Shown here piece by piece: positions 34,326 to 46,817 of a stretch of 64,000 nt of DNA. A program made the position numbers and the translations under genes. The notes beneath the pieces were generated by a model. That model was not told where the DNA came from. It searched no databases and was given only the letters and a program-made list of their open reading frames with translations. This stretch comes from Amorphophallus konjac. Lineage: Eukaryota; Streptophyta; Magnoliopsida; Alismatales; Araceae. Every line of letters begins with the position of its first letter. Positions within the stretch are counted from its first letter, which is position 1. The stretch is taken from contig JAHNEJ010001038.1 in the NCBI GenBank assembly GCA_022559845.1, positions 124,001 through 188,000 on the forward strand. Reading direction: 5' to 3'.

Positions 34326-35385
34326 AACGGAGAATGTAATACGGAGAGCTAAGCGATTATTGGGTCACCCGAGTTCGAGTCTTACCCTACGCATCTTGCC
34401 ATCCATTTTATGTACCGTCGCCATAAATCTTCGGACTCACATCCCTCGAGGATTAAATGTGAGTAAGATAAATCCCCCCCCCCTTTTATATACCGTCGCC
34501 ATAAAACCCCTACTAAGGTAAAGTCTAGTCTTTTATCTATTAACCATTAAATAGCTACAACTAGATTAAATTACTTCATATTAATTTAACCACATTAATA
34601 TATTCAGAGTAGGACACCTAATATAATAATTATTTAATTGAACAGTTATCAATTTAAATATCTATCATAGTTCCAATCAAACTCTAACCAACCCAAATGG
34701 GAAGCTCAAGACTCTAGGGTCTTCATGGGCCTGATCTATCTTGTCTAATAACCAAGAGATTTAAATAAAATAAAATTTCATTCTAATTTATTAGCTAATA
34801 TTATTGCGAGTCTATACAAACACATTATTTATTACGAACATTATTATATTATTACTATTGTTATTCTAGTACATGGTGTTTATATTTTCTCATCATTTCA
34901 AATTAAATATCATTTATTTATTTATAAGATCGATCAATTAACTAAAGTTCATTTAATATCTTAATTTTTTTTCTTAAGAGTTAAGTCGCACCATGGACCC
35001 AATTAATTATTACCAAATACATAATCCTTTATTATGATTTTACGAGGTCTTATTACTTATTCCTTAATATCTTTAAAGAAATCTATTTATTAAATAATAA
35101 CTCCTCTTTTCTTACATTACTAGTCTTACCTTTATTTATTTCCTAAAATATATTCTTAGTGAAATAATACTTGTTATCTTCCACTTTACAAATTTTGTCT
35201 TTATTTATTATCACCCGGGTTCTATTTGTTTTCTTAAATATCTTTTAACGCTTTCATTAAACTAAAGGTACCTATAATTAATGAAGTCTTTTGACAATAC
35301 ATTATAATTTTACTAATTGTGATTCATATGTGATAATTATTACCTTTTATCTTAAATGTCTTTCATATAATTTAAATATACATAC

Positions 35386-35423
<38 letters not shown>

Positions 35424-36292
35424 CTAAGATCTATTTAATATATTTTTATAAATTAAGTTTATCTCCAAATACTTCAATAATTAACCACTTGAGATTTAAA
35501 TATGAGGGAATTATTTTACAATCTTCCTTCTCATTTTAAGAGCTTACCTTGTTCTAATTATTTCAAGACATTCTTTAATTTAATTATATTATTGGACATC
35601 TTATTAATTAAACTAATGAAAATACCGAGTTTCCCTTCACTATTATTTTGAATATTTTTTGATGTTCTATAAATCAGGCACATTATCAAAATAATGAAAA
35701 TATTTGATAAACAACATGGTTGATTAACTAGTTTAAATGTGGGTATTTATATTGCAAGTTTACTCCTCATTTTATTTTATTTATGTATTTTAGATCATTT
35801 CAAGAGAATAAAGGTGCCACTAAAATAATAATGTTTCAATAAGCAACATCATTGACAATTATTAATTATATGTCAATTTAAGTTTACATTAATGGTACGA
35901 ATATATTAAGGGAAAATGGTAGTTTTATAATTAATTGATTCTCTTTTACTTTACCCACGATCTTACCACATATATTTATACTTTAATTAAAACTCAATTA
36001 TCCTCTTATTAAATATCTTTTCAATAAATCATTACTTTATTATCATTATTATTTATAACTCATTCAATTACCGACTTTTATAGTTGGGTGCCCTTTTTAA
36101 TCTTCTATTCCTTGATTTAATCGAATCTTAAATCAATTATTTATTTACTATATTTATACACCACTAATTTCTTCTTCTTTCGCTCCCTCTTATTTATTTA
36201 CGTAAAAGCTTATCCAAATTCTAATTATTTATGATAAGTTACTAGACTTAATTTATAACATTAATTCATACTTATCTTTTCTCAATTTATGC

Positions 36293-36335
<43 letters not shown>

Positions 36336-36338
36336 TAT
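34086..36338. other. AT-rich intergenic stretch without recognised genes
   Basis: Simple repeats: (TA)n at 34281-34322, (CATA)n/(TA)n at about 35380-35423 and (TA)n at about 36298-36333. The stretch 34340-34500 has a GAGTTCGAGTC box like the B box of tRNA-derived SINEs and a repeated ACCGTCGCCATAAA, but no ends could be set. Nothing else seen. Confidence 0.6.
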
Positions 36339-36655
36339 TTAGTCTTTATTATTAGTCAGGATATTACAGAGAACTTTCAGCTGATGAATGAGTCCGTGAA
36401 GATACTTGTTCCAGCCAGACAAGTCCACACGAAGCATTGCCAGATATGTTGTCCAATCTCGGTAGACTTGTAACAAATCTTCATGGGAAGGATATGAGTG
36501 CTTCCTCCAGAAGTCTTTCAGAGCACCCTTGACCATAAACCCAGCCATATAGGCCCCAACTCCAAGGGATCATGCAACCCCCTACTCAATAAGGGCAAGC
36601 AAAAGGTAGCCCAACGCGAAGCCATCGCTTCGCTTTTCGATCTTATTATAACCTT
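36339..36655 (-). pseudogene. Unrecognised coding-like fragment fused to the decayed hAT copy
   Basis: On the reverse strand a frame from 36548 to 36339 encodes about 69 residues of ordinary, non-repetitive protein (MAGFMVKGALKDFWRKHSYP at its start, later RVDLSGWNKYLHGL). It does not match any part of the intact hAT transposase, whereas the sequence to its right (36655-37522) does. I do not recognise the family. It could be a captured host exon, or part of another element joined by deletion. Confidence 0.35.
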
Positions 36656-37522
36656 TGATTTCAACAACTTGTTCATCAAGATATATGTCGGCCAAAAATT
36701 TCGTTGTAGGTGATTACACATATAAACTAAGCACTTGTGCTTCTTGGAATATTTGCTTGTAGTAAGGGCTGTTAGTCACATTGAAAGGTAATCCCGCGTG
36801 ATGTCACCATTTTGCAATGGTCTGCCCGAGTTTTCATTTTGGGCCCTTCTAGCCATAGGCATCATCCATCATCATTTGTTTGCCATGCTCTGGAGATAGT
36901 GCACAGGGCTCCACATCTTCAATGTCGATGGATTGTGTCATTTTTTTTTGTGAGCCAAAGTCACTAGTGAAGAAACTCTTGATGTCATGTGGTTCTCGAG
37001 TAGTAGAAGAACTGGCTGATACTCCAGCCCTTGCCACCTCGTGGTTTTGCGCTCTCGTCTCCTCTGGATGTAGTCCTACCTCATCTCTACTCAAACGTAC
37101 TGTCTCATGGAATTACGCTTCATATGAATAATTCATCGTGACATACACATTAGGCTGGTGAGTACGCAGTTATTGTTCTTCGTCACTGGCTATCCACGTT
37201 CATTCTTCCTTGTCACTGCCGGCTGCTCTTCCGCTAATTGCCGCTTCATCCCTTTTATTCTTTTTTTCCTTCTATTGTATCTCAACTCTCTTTTCCCGTA
37301 GGTGTCTGGCCATTGTAAGTTTCACATCTCTAGGCACATAGGTACAACCAGTAATCTCAGAGTATCTCACACATGCTCCTCCTGCCAGGTGCTTCTTCAA
37401 TCGAGACACACCTCCTCTCTTGTGTTCTGTTTTACAGTAGTTGCAATGTCGCAACTACGGTTGTCACCCAACATAACTCTATGTGGCCATCCAATATCAT
37501 TTGAACGTTTCTTGGGAGCCAT
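36655..37522 (-). pseudogene. Decayed hAT transposase fragment (BED region)
   Basis: It begins at an ATG at 37522 (MAPKKRSNDIGWPHRV), parallel to MPPKERTNDIGWSHGV of the intact hAT at 26379. A frameshift follows within the BED finger. The matching parts then appear in other frames: CNYCKTEHKRGGVSRLKKHL in 37272-37454 and SIDIEDVEPCALSPEHGKQ in 36849-37094. Homology ends near 36655, at the point equivalent to about 27250 of the intact element, before the catalytic core. Non-functional. Confidence 0.88.
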
Positions 37523-38697
37523 TAACTGACCAAATATGTCCCCTAAATTTAGGAATTACAAACTTCTATGTGTAAAAAAAAATAACGAAATACCATGTGA
37601 AGTAAGTATTAATTCTAAAATAGGGCCGTCCAATAAATGTTACAAATATAAAATAAATCTAAAACATGAAAATTAAATCTAAAACATGTAAATTAAATAT
37701 AAAAGTTGGATCGCCACAGTCGCCTCCTCCGCCCTCCCACCGCCGACCACCATCCCTGTCGTCCTCCTCCTCCCTCCCACAGCCCTCCTACACCCTCCCA
37801 CCGGCCAGATCTGGCCAGTGGGAGGCCAGAGGAAGTCGCGGGCTGCGGTGGGAAGGCAAAGGAGGGCGGTGGGGGCGGTGGCCAGATCTTGCAGCCCTCC
37901 TCCTCCCTCTCTGCCTTCCCACCGCCTCCCATCGCCATTCGTCGCCTCCTCTGGCCTCCCACTAACCAGATATGGTCGGTGGGAGGGCGGAGGAGGCAGC
38001 AGTGGCCAGATCCCACCGTCCCACTACGTCCCACCGCCGCCCGCCACCTCCTCCGGACTCCTACTGGCCACATCTGGCCGATGGGAGGGCAGAGGAGGCG
38101 GTGGTGGCCAGATCCCGCCGTCCCACCACCCCCGTTGCCCTCCTCCTCCCTCCTCTGCCTTCCCACCACCTCCCACTGTCGTTTTCCCCTCCTCCTCCCT
38201 CCCATTGGCCAGATCTGGTCGGTGGGAGGCCAGAGGTGGTGCCAGGTGCCAGATCGTGCCCTCCCACCGCTCTGCGGCCCTCCCACCGCCGTCCACCGTC
38301 CCCTCCACCCTCCCACCAACCACCCCCGCCGCCCTCCTCCTCTCTACGAAACAAAGGAAATAAAAAAAACATCATCGGAGGCTTCTAGTCGCCGGTCACC
38401 ACTGCATGGATGCTTGCTTCTTGGCTTGCACAGCCGCTAGACGTCGACCATTGCCACTGCGCTCGACGCCTCCACCCCCCGCCCATGGCCGAATTATAAC
38501 GCCAAACCGGCACGAGCCGGATGGCCCGCATGTACCAGGTCAGTCCCATGTCGAACAAGTCTAGTATGCAGCGGGACTCACAGTCCCGTGCGGTCCAATG
38601 AGAACGGGTGGCGTGCCATGCGCTGGTCGTCCCGCCTGTTTGGTAGCACTGTCCGATACATGTGATTCGTTCCGTACCGAATCGATTTGAAAACCCA
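37523..38697 (-). mobile_element. 5' flank of the decayed hAT copy, GC-rich
   Basis: The stretch 37700-38350 is extremely C-rich on the + strand (CCTCCCACCGCC type), the mirror image of the G-rich tract at 24985-25559. Towards 38500-38600 the reverse strand reads CTGGTACATGCGGG, matching TTGGTACATGCGGG at 24700-24713 of the intact element. The probable terminus near 38697 reads TGGGTTTTC on the reverse strand, a degraded CAGGGTTTG. The AT-rich intron is shortened to about 150 bp. Long proline/arginine/glycine frames here are compositional. Confidence 0.7.
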
Positions 38698-39540
38698 ACT
38701 AGAAATTAATTGGGAGTCCCATTTTTAGATTGACAATTGTCCATGACTCCATGCCATTTATCGGCCTTAAAAACATCCATTATATGAATCTTTACTCTTT
38801 GATAAATGAATAAGAGAGGAATAAGGGGCCTTAACCCGAGGAATAAGAAAAATATAATTTGATAAGGCGGATAAGTTTTTCCACTCCTAACTCGGGTTTT
38901 CCTGGAATAACTAGTTCTAATTAAAAGGTAGAATTAGTTGTTCTATCTTAACCCGTGTACGTATCAAAGTAAAAAAGTAGGAATAATTTATCTAAATTTA
39001 AGTTAACCCGATTTCCCTATTCTGTTACCAAAGAAAAATACTTGAACCTTAAGTTGTTTGGTATCGGAATAAATTTTGAAGAGAATATGTGTAAGTCATT
39101 CTAAGATAATTTATGTCTAGTCTTATTCTCATGTATGTTTGGTACACAAGAGGTGAAATGAGATTAAAAAAATAGAGATAAGTCATTCCAACAAAAAGTT
39201 AGAATTACTTATCCTCGTTTCTAACTCTAAAATTGAGGTTAACCCTATTTCCCTTAACCCCGCTCTACATGGTGTTAGATGACCAAATCGCATACCATGA
39301 TTTATTTATGAATCCGCATCTTTCCTCTCTCGTTTTCGAAAAATCATATTTTCGTTTTCATCAAAAAAACCGGGTAATCCAAAGAGGAGACCTTCGAACG
39401 GCTGCCGTTGGATTTTAACAGAAAACAACGGGGAGCCCGAGTGGGTCCCGGCTCCATTTCAAATTTCAAATACTCAAATTGCAATAAAGTTTTCTCCCAC
39501 GTCGCCGTGCTGCAGCAGCGCTTCTGGGAATCGCACTCAC
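38698..39540. other. Upstream intergenic region of the CHUP1/IPGA1-like gene
   Basis: AT-rich to about 39390, with GGTAT/CAAAG-type motifs like those of the Tourist-like MITEs but no ends that could be set. GC content rises from 39410. Probable promoter region of the gene downstream; no TATA box could be assigned with confidence. Confidence 0.4.
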
Positions 39541-40759
39541 AGTCACCGAGGCGCCTCTCTCTCTCTCTCTCTCTCTCTCGAGCTTGGAGCTTCTCCTCTC
39601 CCCCCCCGCCCCCGCTCTGACCTGAAACCCCCAGAACCCAACATCACAAGAGATGGAAGAAAAAAGAGGAGATTTTTAAAAGGAGGAACGTACTAGGAAA
39701 GTGGGTGGTCAGCTAGGTCTCTCTCTCTCACTTCACTGTGGTTTCCAGTGCGAGCTTCGCAAACACAAGGAGCTGCCGGGCTGCTGGAAAGAGAAATCGC
39801 AACTGGTATGACTATCTTTACTGGGTTCCGTTGATCATGTGCCAGCTTGGTGTGCTTGCACTGTTGTCCTTGGCATCCTCCGGAGTTTATGGGGGTCAAC
39901 GTTCTTCCTTTCGTGGAGTTTTCTTTTAGCTGGAATAGACATCAGAGTCAGTCTTGTGTGGGTTCAACTGGGATTTCATCTTTTCTCTGCTTTTGAACCG
40001 GGGAAGCAAGTGCGCGTGGGTAGATTGTAGAGCTGTATCTGGGTTGTTTGAGCTCGTTCTTGGGCTGTAAAAGACTAGGCTTTTGGGGTGTTTGTAAAAA
40101 GATCAAGGATCCTTCTCTTCGTATTTTCTCATCTTCATGGTCCTGCTCTCTCTTTCTTCATGTCATTATTTCCTATAGATGGGCGTATATAATATGTGGT
40201 TTGCCTACACTAGCTTTTAAGTTTGGGAATTTTGAGGGGATGAGAATGCTGTTGCATTTTTCGAGGCAACCTTAGTGAGCATGTGCTTTCGAAGAAGACT
40301 TATTCTGGGTTCATGCCTGTAAGCGGCGTGCTCTATGCTGAAATGAGCGCTGTTGGAAGGAGAAGGACCTCTCCGCTTGTCGTGAGTTCTCCCAAAGTCT
40401 CACAAATCTGACTCTTGTTTGAGTATCCAGAATTAAAGTTCTCTCTGTTCTGTCACTTCCCTTGCGTTCCATCCCCGTTTGCTCCTTGTATAAGTATGTC
40501 GCACATTTCACTGAATGAATAGAAACGACTATGAAGAAATACAGTTCTGGGGGTGTGTTAAATGGGTGAAAGCATAACCTATAGTTTTCCTTCCAATTTT
40601 CTGTTATATGGTTCTCCAGACATCAAACTTAGGACAAAGTCGCCTTCAGTAATAGAGTAGTCGCTGAGGTATTATGTTCTCCGGTTTTGATGAGAAAGCT
40701 TAGTTTGCACGTGTAGTCTTGTCAACTGACTTGTCTATGGTATACAACCAATCAGGTTC
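39541..40759 (+). promoter_or_regulatory. Transcribed leader (5' UTR with intron) of the CHUP1/IPGA1-like gene
   Basis: A (CT)n tract at about 39557-39580 and a C-rich stretch mark a typical plant 5' UTR. A donor-like CTG|GTATGA near 39805 and the acceptor ATCAG ending at 40755, four bases before the ATG at 40760, point to a leader intron of up to ~950 bp. Several short upstream frames are present; none is supported as a gene. Confidence 0.5.
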
Positions 40760-43477
40760 ATGATGAAGGAAGATATCCCGTCAGATAATCGAGCAAAACT
40801 GTGCAGATTTTCTGAACAGAATCAGAGTGCAAAAGCTAATTGTAAAGCTAATGGCAATCCATTAAAGCCCAAGTCTGCTTCCTCCTGGGGATCTCAAATT
40901 GTGAAAGGTTTCACAACTGAAAAGAAGTCCAAGCTGCAGTCTGCAACCCCTAACAAGAAGATTCCCCTTGTATGCTCCGATGTCTCTAATGAGAAAAATC
41001 AGTATGCTTCATACCAATCTAGGGTCAAACGGTCTCTCATCAGTGATTTCCCTTGTTCAGTCAATGCTGCACAAGTCCATCCACATTCATTTGAATGCCA
41101 TCGAATAAGGTCCCCCGCTTCACATGATTTGTTTCTTGAATTAGATCACCTGAGAAACATGCTCCAGGAGTCCAAGGAAAGAGAGCTGGCACTGCAGGCA
41201 GAGCTACAAGATTACAAACGAAACTCCAAAGTGTTAGATCTTGAAAAGGAGCTGGATCTTAAGGGAAGTGAAATTCAAGACCTTGTCTGCAAAGTTAGTT
41301 CACTGGAAGCTCAGAGGAAAAGCCTCTCTGAGCAACTTACCTCTTTATGCTCCATGCTGGAACACCAGGAAGAAATTTCTGGAAAAGAGTGTGAAAACAC
41401 AGCTAGCAGTCAAATGCCTGAAAAGATGGCTTCTCAGAGGAATCTAGAGATGGAAGTTGTTGAGCTGCGTCGTCTGAATAAGGAACTGCAATTTCAGAAA
41501 AGAAATCTTGCTTTCAGGCTTTCTTCTGCTGAATCACAGCTTGCTGGTCTAGTAAAGGTTACTGAAGTACGTGACTAACTAATGCAGTTTGGTTTCTCAT
41601 GTGACCAGTTAGGTAGATTCACCATTTTGTTTCATTCTCTTATTGTTTTGTTTGTGTGCAGAGTGATATTGTGGCAAAGGTTGAAGCTGAAGCATCAGTA
41701 TTGAGACACACAAATGAAAACCTATGGAAGCAAGTTGAGGGTCTCCAAGTGAGCAGGTTAAATGAGGTCGAAGAACTTGCATACCTGCGATGGATTAACT
41801 CATGCTTACGCCATGAGTTGTGCAACTCAGACAAACAATATAGGATAGGCACACCTGTAAATTTAGAAGAAGTCTTGGCTTCTAAGTGTAATAATGCCAG
41901 TGGAAACACCGAATGTGAAATCTCTATTTCTGGAAACTCATCCTATTGTTTGAAGAAGTCTCTTTCCAGGGAATTTTCTGAGCAATGCAATGGGGTCCTT
42001 CTGAATCCTATAATGCATCCTGATGTTGAGGATCATCGGAGTTTTGATTTTCAAGGTTTCTTACATAAGGATCACTCAGAGACCACTGAAATAAAAAGCC
42101 CAAGCCGCAGACATTCAATTAGTGGAACGAAAGGATATGATGAAGATTTAAAGGTTAATATTAGACGGCAATCTGATGGTTTTATTTGTCAAAAAGAATT
42201 GAAAAGTGAAGTGCCCCTTAGTGGAAACTGTCCTTCAGTCAAGGATAGGCGTCAAATAATTGCCCAGAAGTATGAGTTAGGCATTGCTCGAAGTCCAAAA
42301 TTCCATGTAAACAAAATGGAGACAAGCAAAGCTGTAGTTTTGGATGGTGAAAAATGTACATTACGCATTCCTAATCCTCCTCCAAGGCCTTCGGGTTCTG
42401 TTCCACATGTAACTGCGAAAGATGGACCAACACCAATTCCTCCTCCACCACCACCTCCTCCCAAGTTCTCAATGAGAAGTACAGGTGGGATGCAGAGAGC
42501 ACCACAAGTAGTTGAATTGTATCATTCATTGATGAAGAGAGAATCAAAGAAAGATTCAGGGAATGGAGGGGTCTGTGAACTCCCAAATGTTGCGAATGTT
42601 CGAAGCAGCATGATTGGGGAAATTGAGAATCGCTCTTCTCATTTACTTGCAGTAAGTAAAATCTCCTGATGCTGATTATTTCATCTAAAATAAATCAATT
42701 TTGCATGTGCTAAATATATGATCGTGGAATTTAGATAAAAGCAGACGTTGAAACAAAAGGTGAGTTTGTGAAGTCTTTGATAAAAGAAGTAAATGGTGCA
42801 GTGTATCATAACATTGAAGATGTAATCGCATTTGTGAAGTGGCTCGATGATGAACTTAGTTTTCTGGTAAGCATATCTATGAAGTTTAAATAGAACAAAT
42901 AATATTCCCAAGGATTTCACCTGAGGATCATCTTTCTGTTATCATATTGAAGGTAGATGAAAGAGCTGTATTGAAACATTTTGACTGGCCAGAAAAGAAA
43001 GCTGACACTCTAAGAGAAGCAGCATTTGGATATCGTGATTTGAAGAACTTGGAATCTGAAGTCACACATTATGTGGATGATCCTCGTCTGCCTTGTGATG
43101 TGGCATTAAAGAAAATGGTTTCCTTGTCCGAGAAGTAAGAACTTCCTGAGCTCTTGTGCTTGGAATCTGCATTTTTTATATATTGCTTTCAGAAGTTGAT
43201 TTTATGGCACCATACCTGTTCTGGGTACATGAATCTGGGCTTCCCTCTGACCTGTCACAGAGGGATGGTGGTTGCTTATCATTAAAATTGGTATTATGTC
43301 CAATAATTAGTCATTACATTTTTTTTCCTTATGATGCTAATCAACCTTGATCACATCATTGCTAGGATGGAACGTGGTGTCTATAACATTCTCCGGACGA
43401 GAGATGGATTAATGCGGCACTGCAAGGAGTTTGAGATTCCAACTGACTGGATGCTTGATACTGGGATTATTGGCAAG
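40760..43477 (+). CDS. CHUP1/IPGA1-like coiled-coil, proline-rich protein (3' part not in window)
   Basis: Exons 40760-41566, 41662-42651, 42735-42866, 42953-43134 and 43366-43477 join in frame to ~741 residues. The first four introns are GT-AG. Residues ~120-330 are a leucine/glutamate-rich coiled coil. The exon 1/2 junction restores VTESDIVAKVEAEASVLRH and leads into VEELAYLRWINSCLRHEL, a signature of the CHUP1 family. A PIPPPPPPPPKF stretch near residue 530 is a likely profilin/actin-binding segment. The conserved C-terminal domain begins at VVELYHSLMKRE and runs through HFDWPEKKADTLREAAFGYRD to IPTDWMLDTGIIGK. Family members act in chloroplast positioning on actin (CHUP1) or on cortical microtubules (IPGA1). 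The N-terminus lacks an obvious membrane anchor, so an IPGA1-like role is more likely; this is inference. The final exons of the domain are missing from the window, and exon 5 ends at a GC dinucleotide rather than GT. Confidence 0.85.
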
Positions 43478-45489
43478 GCATGCATTTCTCAAGTCCTGCA
43501 GTCCTATCAGCTTTATTTAACTGCATTTCAAATTTTCTTCCTTACAGTTTTGATTTTTTGCTCAGTCTGCTAAGTGCTCTCTCTCTCTCTCTTTATATAT
43601 ATATATATATATATATATTCATATATATCATATATATCATATATATACTTTTTTTCCTCTTGGCTAATCACAAAAAAAGCCTTAGTTATTTTTGGCTTCT
43701 AACTTTATTTTGTTCCTTGGTTTTTGTAGATAATAATAAAAGAACAGGCGTCTGTTAGTGTGGAAACATTCATCCATAGGATTTGTTTTGAAAAGTGGGT
43801 GTGGATTATTAGATGAGGCCTATGGATCAGGTGGCATGTCACTTGTGAACTGCATTGTCCTTGTTTTCACTGCAGTGGCTACATTTTTCTTTGTGAGGTG
43901 ACTGATAATCTGAAACAATTATCTTCTACTATATTCAAAGTATATACCTACTGAGAAGGGTGTCAGATTCGTGTCAAATGCTAGTCATTGCATAGCATAG
44001 ATGAGTGAGGTATGAGCTGCAAACTATAGGTTCTTGAGGCATAAAAAGACAAGAACCATATATGTGTAAACATAATGGTTTTGGACAGTGTTGTGCCAGT
44101 GCTACTGAGCAACAAAACTCTGTTATAGAAATATGTGTTCTTCTGTAGGGCAACTACCAGCAAAAGTGTCGAATGGACACTACTCTCTGAGGCCTTGTTG
44201 AAGAAGAAAGTAATTCCAAGCATTAATATGGGACAATGGGGGAGACGGGGCTGACAATGGATGGACCTGACCTTCAAAATCCCTCTTTCCCAAAAGCCTT
44301 CTTTGTAAAGAGAGATAGGCACTCTCTCTCTCTCTCTCTCAAGTGGTTTTTCATAACTGCAGCATACCTCATGTCTTTGAAACCACCTTCTCCTCACCTT
44401 CTCACTCATTGTCCCAAACGAGGCTTAACTTGTGATTGCTTTAGTGATTTTATAAAAGGGCATGGTTGAAGGCCAAATGGTTTTGTGTCTGGTGATGTGA
44501 GTTTCCAGATTATTTGTTTCAGCTAGATTCTAGAATCAACATGGCAAAACTTATATCATCCATAAGAGGATATCTACTAAGGGATCCAAGGATTTGGTGA
44601 GGTTTTTTGCTGATGTGAACAGCCTTAAAGCTCTACAAGGTGGTGCTAAATCATGGTTTGCCGTATCGTATTGGATCACATTGAGTCAGGTGACTTGTAT
44701 TGGATTTGGGCCAGACTGAGCCTTGATCTGGTGTGTAGTGCCTGGCCCTTTGGTGTATCGGATGGACTTTTTATTTTCTCTTCACCTTGTGCAAATTTGA
44801 GCTGATTATGTGTTTGACTTTTGTTATCCTTTATCCTGTGCAAATTTGAGATGATTGTGTTTTTTTCCCCACAATTCACAAGCATTTACAAGTGCTAATA
44901 GCGGTTAAATCATTGAAGGATTGTATAAAATGATGTATTTGTTGAAATACTACCTTTACAAGTTAAAATATGGGGTAAAAGCCCCAAAATTTCATGAAGA
45001 TTTGATTTTGGAATGAAAAATGCCATGAAAGGACCTCAATGGCTCAACGTCAACAGTGTGAGTTGGCCCGATTCAGTTTGACTCTGGCTGACGCGTATTG
45101 TATCAGGGCCTGCCCAAATCAATGCAGATCAATGATCTAGTAAAGCTTGTGTCAAATATCCATTCAATGTTTAACTTTCAACAAGATTGGGAAGCCTTAT
45201 CAATCGAATTGGGAGCTAGAAAGTACTATCTTGATTACAATTAAGACATTGGTACCTGTATGATGTCCAAACTCACTTTGCATGATGGCTTGGCTCCTGT
45301 GGGCACTGGGTTTCTTGAATATTATTATATTAATTTTTTACATTTCTTCCTTGGAATTTGTCATAATGAAAGTTGCATATGAAGTCGAGTATACATGTTC
45401 CTTTTTGGGGGATAACTTTTTCCTCTTGGTTGTAAAGTAGGACACTGTGGGCCTTGGAGAGTTCCATGGAATGTGATTGCTTGAGACTC
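43478..45489. other. Intron or 3' flank of the CHUP1/IPGA1-like gene
   Basis: No further exon of the gene was found here. Contains a (CT)n/(TA)n microsatellite at about 43576-43618 and a CT tract at about 44321-44341. Short frames on both strands (for example 43981-44409 -) have no recognisable domain. Confidence 0.5.
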
Positions 45490-45497
45490 CTTTTGAG
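45490..45497. other. 8-bp target-site duplication, left copy (hAT-type MITE)
   Basis: CTTTTGAG, repeated exactly at 46300-46307. Confidence 0.9.
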
Positions 45498-46299
45498 TAG
45501 GGATGTCAACGGGTCGGATACGGTGCGGATAGTGGACTATCCGTATCCGATAAGGAAGAACGGTATCCGTTTGCTGTTCGTTAAGTATTCGAAAAGTGGT
45601 GTATCCGAAAACCGTTATCGAGTATCCGAAAAATACGGTTAACGGACGGTTAGCGGATAGTTACCGGACATAAAAGTACATATAAGATTAAAATTTAAGA
45701 TGTAAATTAACTCAATTAGAAAAAATTTTAAATTGAAAGAAAAATCCATATGATAAACAAAGTTATTTCAATTTAGTTCTCATATCATCATAATTCACGA
45801 GTCAACATATAATGTAATTAAAAGTATATAAATATATAATATTACAATATCCCCAAAGATAATATGAAACATATATAGTTTAAATAATAGAATAAATTAA
45901 CTCTTTTGGACTTTAATCTCCATTGTATTCTTATTCTTTACATACCTTTCACGAAAATAAAGAATATATTAACTTGATAATTTAAAAAATTATAAAAATA
46001 TCTTGTAATTTAGAAATATTTTACCATCATGAAAATAGAACTGACTTAAATTATACACATATCTCATCTTCAATATCATTTTCTTCAAGACACTAAATTA
46101 TTTGAGTCAAATACAAACTTGTTTAACGGTAACGGACGGATACAGATTTGGAATGAGGTGTATCCGTATCCGTTAAGAAATCGGATATATCCGTATTCGT
46201 ATCCGTTAATTTATCGGAAAGAAAAATATTATCCATTTATTTTCGTTAAGCTAACGAAACGGACGGTTATCGGATTATCGGTTACCATTGACATCCCTA
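45498..46299. mobile_element. Non-autonomous hAT element (802 bp)
   Basis: Terminal inverted repeats TAGGGATGTCAA ... TTGACATCCCTA are perfect over 12 bases and flanked by the 8-bp duplication CTTTTGAG. Both subterminal regions carry many GGATA/TATCC copies (for example CGGATA, GTATCCG). The interior is AT-rich and non-coding. Its termini differ from those of the hAT at 24540-31598, so that transposase is not the obvious partner. Confidence 0.92.
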
Positions 46300-46307
46300 C
46301 TTTTGAG
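46300..46307. other. 8-bp target-site duplication, right copy (hAT-type MITE)
   Basis: CTTTTGAG, identical to 45490-45497. Confidence 0.9.
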
Positions 46308-46817
46308 GGATCTGAATTACTGCATTGACAGCTTTCCAGAGAGATATCATAACAATCATGTCTACGATGTTATATAGTTTATTGAATTTCTTTTTAGATA
46401 AACTATATGCGGTTTACTTTTTGATGCTTTCTTAGCAATTGTGACAACTCTTGCCTATTTCAAGAACAGTCTGACTAGACACCGAGTGAATGAGGATGGG
46501 AGTCAAGAGCATATAATCATTTTTTTTGGAAAGTGGGTAATACACTAATACCACTGTTGTATTAAATGTAAAAGGGAATGTACAAGTATAGGCCAAAAAT
46601 TCCCAACAACACAAACTCTCTATACAAAAAAGTTCACACCAAGGTAGTTTGTGGTACTCTAACCCCTGAACAAAACAAAAAGAGAGGAGTCTTGGGAATG
46701 CACATTGCAAAGAAGCTCAACCCATTCCCTCACTCTAATATAGACAAAGGACACAATAGCTTCCTTCGCTCTAGCCTCCCTCTTGAAAATCTTATTGCTT
46801 CGCTCCCCCCACAACGT

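Noticed and set aside
34340..34500. tRNA-derived SINE suggested by GAGTTCGAGTC
   Set aside because: A B-box-like motif only. No convincing A box at the right distance, no tail and no target duplication.
37693..38440. Several long frames (up to 244 aa) in 37.7-38.4 kb
   Set aside because: Same compositional cause; this is the mirror of the hAT G-rich tract.
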